NCBI RefSeq assembly: GCF_032884065.1
Contig: NC_088881.1
Span: 6,783,047-6,847,046, forward strand
Direction of reading: 5' to 3'
Length of the DNA stretch: 64,000 nucleotides
From: Artemia franciscana
Lineage: Eukaryota; Arthropoda; Branchiopoda; Anostraca; Artemiidae
In this document: in pieces, positions 62,110-64,000 of the stretch
Position numbering within the stretch: the first letter of the stretch is position 1
Layout: every line of letters begins with the position of its first letter
Notes under the pieces: generated by a model
Databases searched by the model: none
The model's input: the letters and a program-made list of their open reading frames with translations, nothing else
What the model was told of the DNA's origin: nothing
Position numbers and translations under genes: made by a program

Positions 62110-62735
62110 AAGTTTTCTTCGTCGCCACCTTTTTCACTCATCTTTCTCTCATCAGCTCTTTGATATGGCAAAACAGACCAAGATGGACTGTTTCTTTAGT
62201 GCAAAATATTATCTCTCGTTTGAATAGTAACCAAACTCTTGTAGATCAGTCTGCTTTTAGTGGAGTTATGTCAATTTTGTTTAATTCCTTGCTAAAACTT
62301 TCACTAAATTTCCCAAGATCACTCCCGACAAAATCACAATTCCACAATTACCCAACATCTCATAGTTCTGATTTCTCTTTTGAAACTAGGTCAACGGTGC
62401 GATCGGGATTTAGTTTGCGTCATATTGGTCCAAAAGTTTGGGATTTAATCCCAATAGCCGTGAGAAATTGTAATGATAGAAATAAACTTCTGAAGTTATT
62501 AAGAAATCATGTTGCTAGTCTCCCATACTATTTTCCGTTGTGAGTGTTGAAGTTTGATTTCCGAAAGAAGTGCAAATTAGTTTAAGCCAAAGTAATGACG
62601 GTTTTTTCTTTTGTTTGTGTTCATTTTTTTATTTTTTTGGTGATATACCACGCGCTTAAGTATGCCATTAGGCATTTGTGCTGTTTGTTTAAATGGTTTA
62701 ATTCTTGTTGTAAATAAACATGTATCTATCTATGT
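62110..62735 (+). mobile_element. 3' stub of a CR1/L2-like LINE
   Basis: An open frame from about 62160 to 62543 encodes the end of a LINE polyprotein: SFETRSTVRSGFSLRHIGPK followed by VWDLIPIAVRN and a short C-terminal helix, the same domain as in 2120-2889 but another family. After the stop, a 190-bp 3' UTR ends in AAATAAA (62711) and a (TATC)n tail at about 62721-62732. The tail abuts the splice acceptor of the next host exon. Confidence 0.72.
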
Positions 62736-62741
62736 AAATAG

Positions 62742-62962
62742 GAACCCTGTGCCTGGAATTGCATTCATAAGAAATGCAACTTGAAACGTGGAGATATGTT
62801 TCAACGTGGCCCCTGTGATGAACCCTGTCAAGAGTCTCTTTCTTGCAATCATCTATGCATTGGTTTGTGTGGAGAAATGTGTCCAAATCAATGTCGAATC
62901 TGTAACAAAGCTGAAATCGAAGAATTCGTTTTACTTGGGAACGAAACTGATGCCGATGCAAG
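62742..62962 (+). CDS. NF-X1 zinc-finger exon 2 of the ZNFX1-family gene
   Basis: 221 nt between acceptor AAATAG (62741) and donor AG|GTATTT (62963), joined in frame to 55103-55348. It starts EPCAWNCIHKKC, then GPCDEPCQESLSCNHLCIGL, CGEMCPNQCRIC and an acidic segment ending NETDADAR. In ZNFX1 proteins the segment C(I)GLCGE.CP..CR.C followed by an acidic DEPDAR-like stretch comes just before the next CGH block, so the gene must continue beyond 62962, probably past the window. The donor (GTATTT) is weaker than usual. Confidence 0.78.
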
Positions 62963-63440
62963 GTATTTTGGTTAGCTAAGTGTTTTTAAGTGCATGGACT
63001 AGATATTACTCCGATTTTTTTTTCATTAGTTGTATTTTCTACCATTATTAAGCATTAGGTTTCGAAACAATTCCTCTCTGTTTCAGAAGCTAATCAAGCA
63101 ATCTAGGCTTTGTGGGGGAGTTTCTGGAACTATCTGAGCTTTTGCTTTTTATGGGAAGTTTATGATATTGGAGATGTTTTGTTGTTTTGAAATGGAATGT
63201 TGTGCTTTAAATAGTTCTTAAGGTACAATAAATGAGTTTCTCCAAATTAAACCGTATTTTTATCTTCTTTTTTCAATTGTTTTTCTTGTGGAAGGGTTCT
63301 CTAATTCTCTTTTTGGGAAACATCTGTCATTAACATAACAGGCACCAGGAATCAAGGCACCCCAATAAATTTTCACATAGGTATCACAGTTGGTCAAACA
63401 GTAACGAAACTGTAAACTGTAAACGAAAGTAACGAACTGT
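62963..63440 (+). other. Intron sequence; nothing identified
   Basis: No further NF-X1 exon found. A short frame on the minus strand at 63260-63559 overlaps a repeat and is not supported. Confidence 0.4.
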
Positions 63441-63770
63441 AGTAAGGAGCGACCCGGCTCAATAGTAACCAAAACTCTAAAAAATGGAATTTTGATACCA
63501 ATACCTACATCAAAAGAATCGCATTTTGATGCTGATTTCAAATATATAAGTTTCATCAAGTTTAGTCGTACCCATCAAAAGTTACGAGCCTGAGAAAATT
63601 TGCGTTATTTTAGAAAATAGGGGTAAACGCCCCCTAGAAGTCATAGAATCTTAACGAAAATCACACCATCAGATTCAGCGTATCAGAGAACCCTACTGTA
63701 GAAGTTTCAAGCTCCTATCTACAAAAATGTGGAATTTTGTATTTTTTGCCAGAAGGCAGATCACATGCGT

Positions 63771-63816
<46 letters not shown>

Positions 63817-64000
63817 CAGGGGTTATCGTATCGACCCAGTTGTCCTAGAATGTTGCAAGAGGGCTCATTCTACCGGAAATGAAAAGTTCTAGTGCCCTTT
63901 TTAAGTGACCAAAAAAATTGGAGGGCACCTAGGCCCCCTCCCACGCTAATTATTTTACCAACGTCAACGGATCAAAATTCTGAGATAGCCATTTTATTCA
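63441..64000 (+). mobile_element. Start of a third copy of the composite element, runs off the window
   Basis: AAGGAGCGACCCGGCTCAATAGTAACC onwards is colinear with 56005-56570 (shared TTTAGTCGTA(T/C)CCATCAAAAGTTA, CACACCATCAGATTCA(A/G)CGTATCAGAG). A poly-T run of about 43 nt at 63774-63816 replaces a shorter T-rich tract of copy 1. Confidence 0.8.

Overview
This is a repeat-dominated animal nuclear window. Spliced genes with GT-AG introns, histone genes with metazoan 3' processing signals, an asteroid/XPG-family gene and ZNFX1-family exons point to an arthropod. The repeat families (AT-rich Helitrons with GACCGGGACAC minisatellites, hairpin elements with an AAGGAGCGACATT-type arm) remind me of brine shrimp (Artemia) DNA. 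That species guess is from memory and has only low to moderate confidence. A 100-N gap (40510-40609) shows that this is a scaffold.

Layout. 1-5.2 kb: unassigned DNA, degenerate repeats, a LINE 3' stub and a ~200-bp tandem array that has grown inside a dispersed repeat. 7.0-9.5 kb: a 5'-truncated CR1/Jockey-group LINE on the minus strand. 9.7-14 kb: two arrays of a 203-bp repeat sharing one 3' flank. 14.1-16.6 kb, minus strand: exon-like blocks, one of which carries the ZNFX1-type helicase region. 18.9-20.1 kb: an RTE-like LINE. 20.5-27.0 kb: a cluster of Helitrons in both orientations, with AT microsatellites at their junctions. 27.2-30.6 kb: remnants of a Helentron-type element (helicase-endonuclease fusion on minus, RPA-like protein on plus). 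33.8-38.7 kb: a nearly complete but frameshifted Rep/helicase Helitron on minus, followed directly by another minus Helitron that runs into the gap. 42.4-43.3 kb: a second RTE-like copy. 43.8-44.75 kb: a divergent histone H4/H3 pair. H4 is intact; H3 has lost its ATG and its C-terminus. 45.5-55.05 kb: an apparently intact two-exon asteroid homologue (694 aa) whose 7.4-kb intron holds the wreck of a virus-like element with capsid-like reading frames. 55.1-62.96 kb: two NF-X1 zinc-finger exons of a ZNFX1-family gene, separated by an intron packed with hairpin-bearing repeats, one Helitron and a LINE stub.

The best-supported host genes are H4, asteroid and the ZNFX1-type exons. Helitrons are the dominant mobile force. 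One insertion (58697-60731) can be read to the base, because a paralogous empty site survives at 57090/57091. It fixes the family ends as 5' TC and 3' CTAG with insertion between A and T, and it shows that the 3' end carries two hairpin-plus-CTAG modules in a row. All functional statements are from sequence reading and family knowledge. No database search was run.
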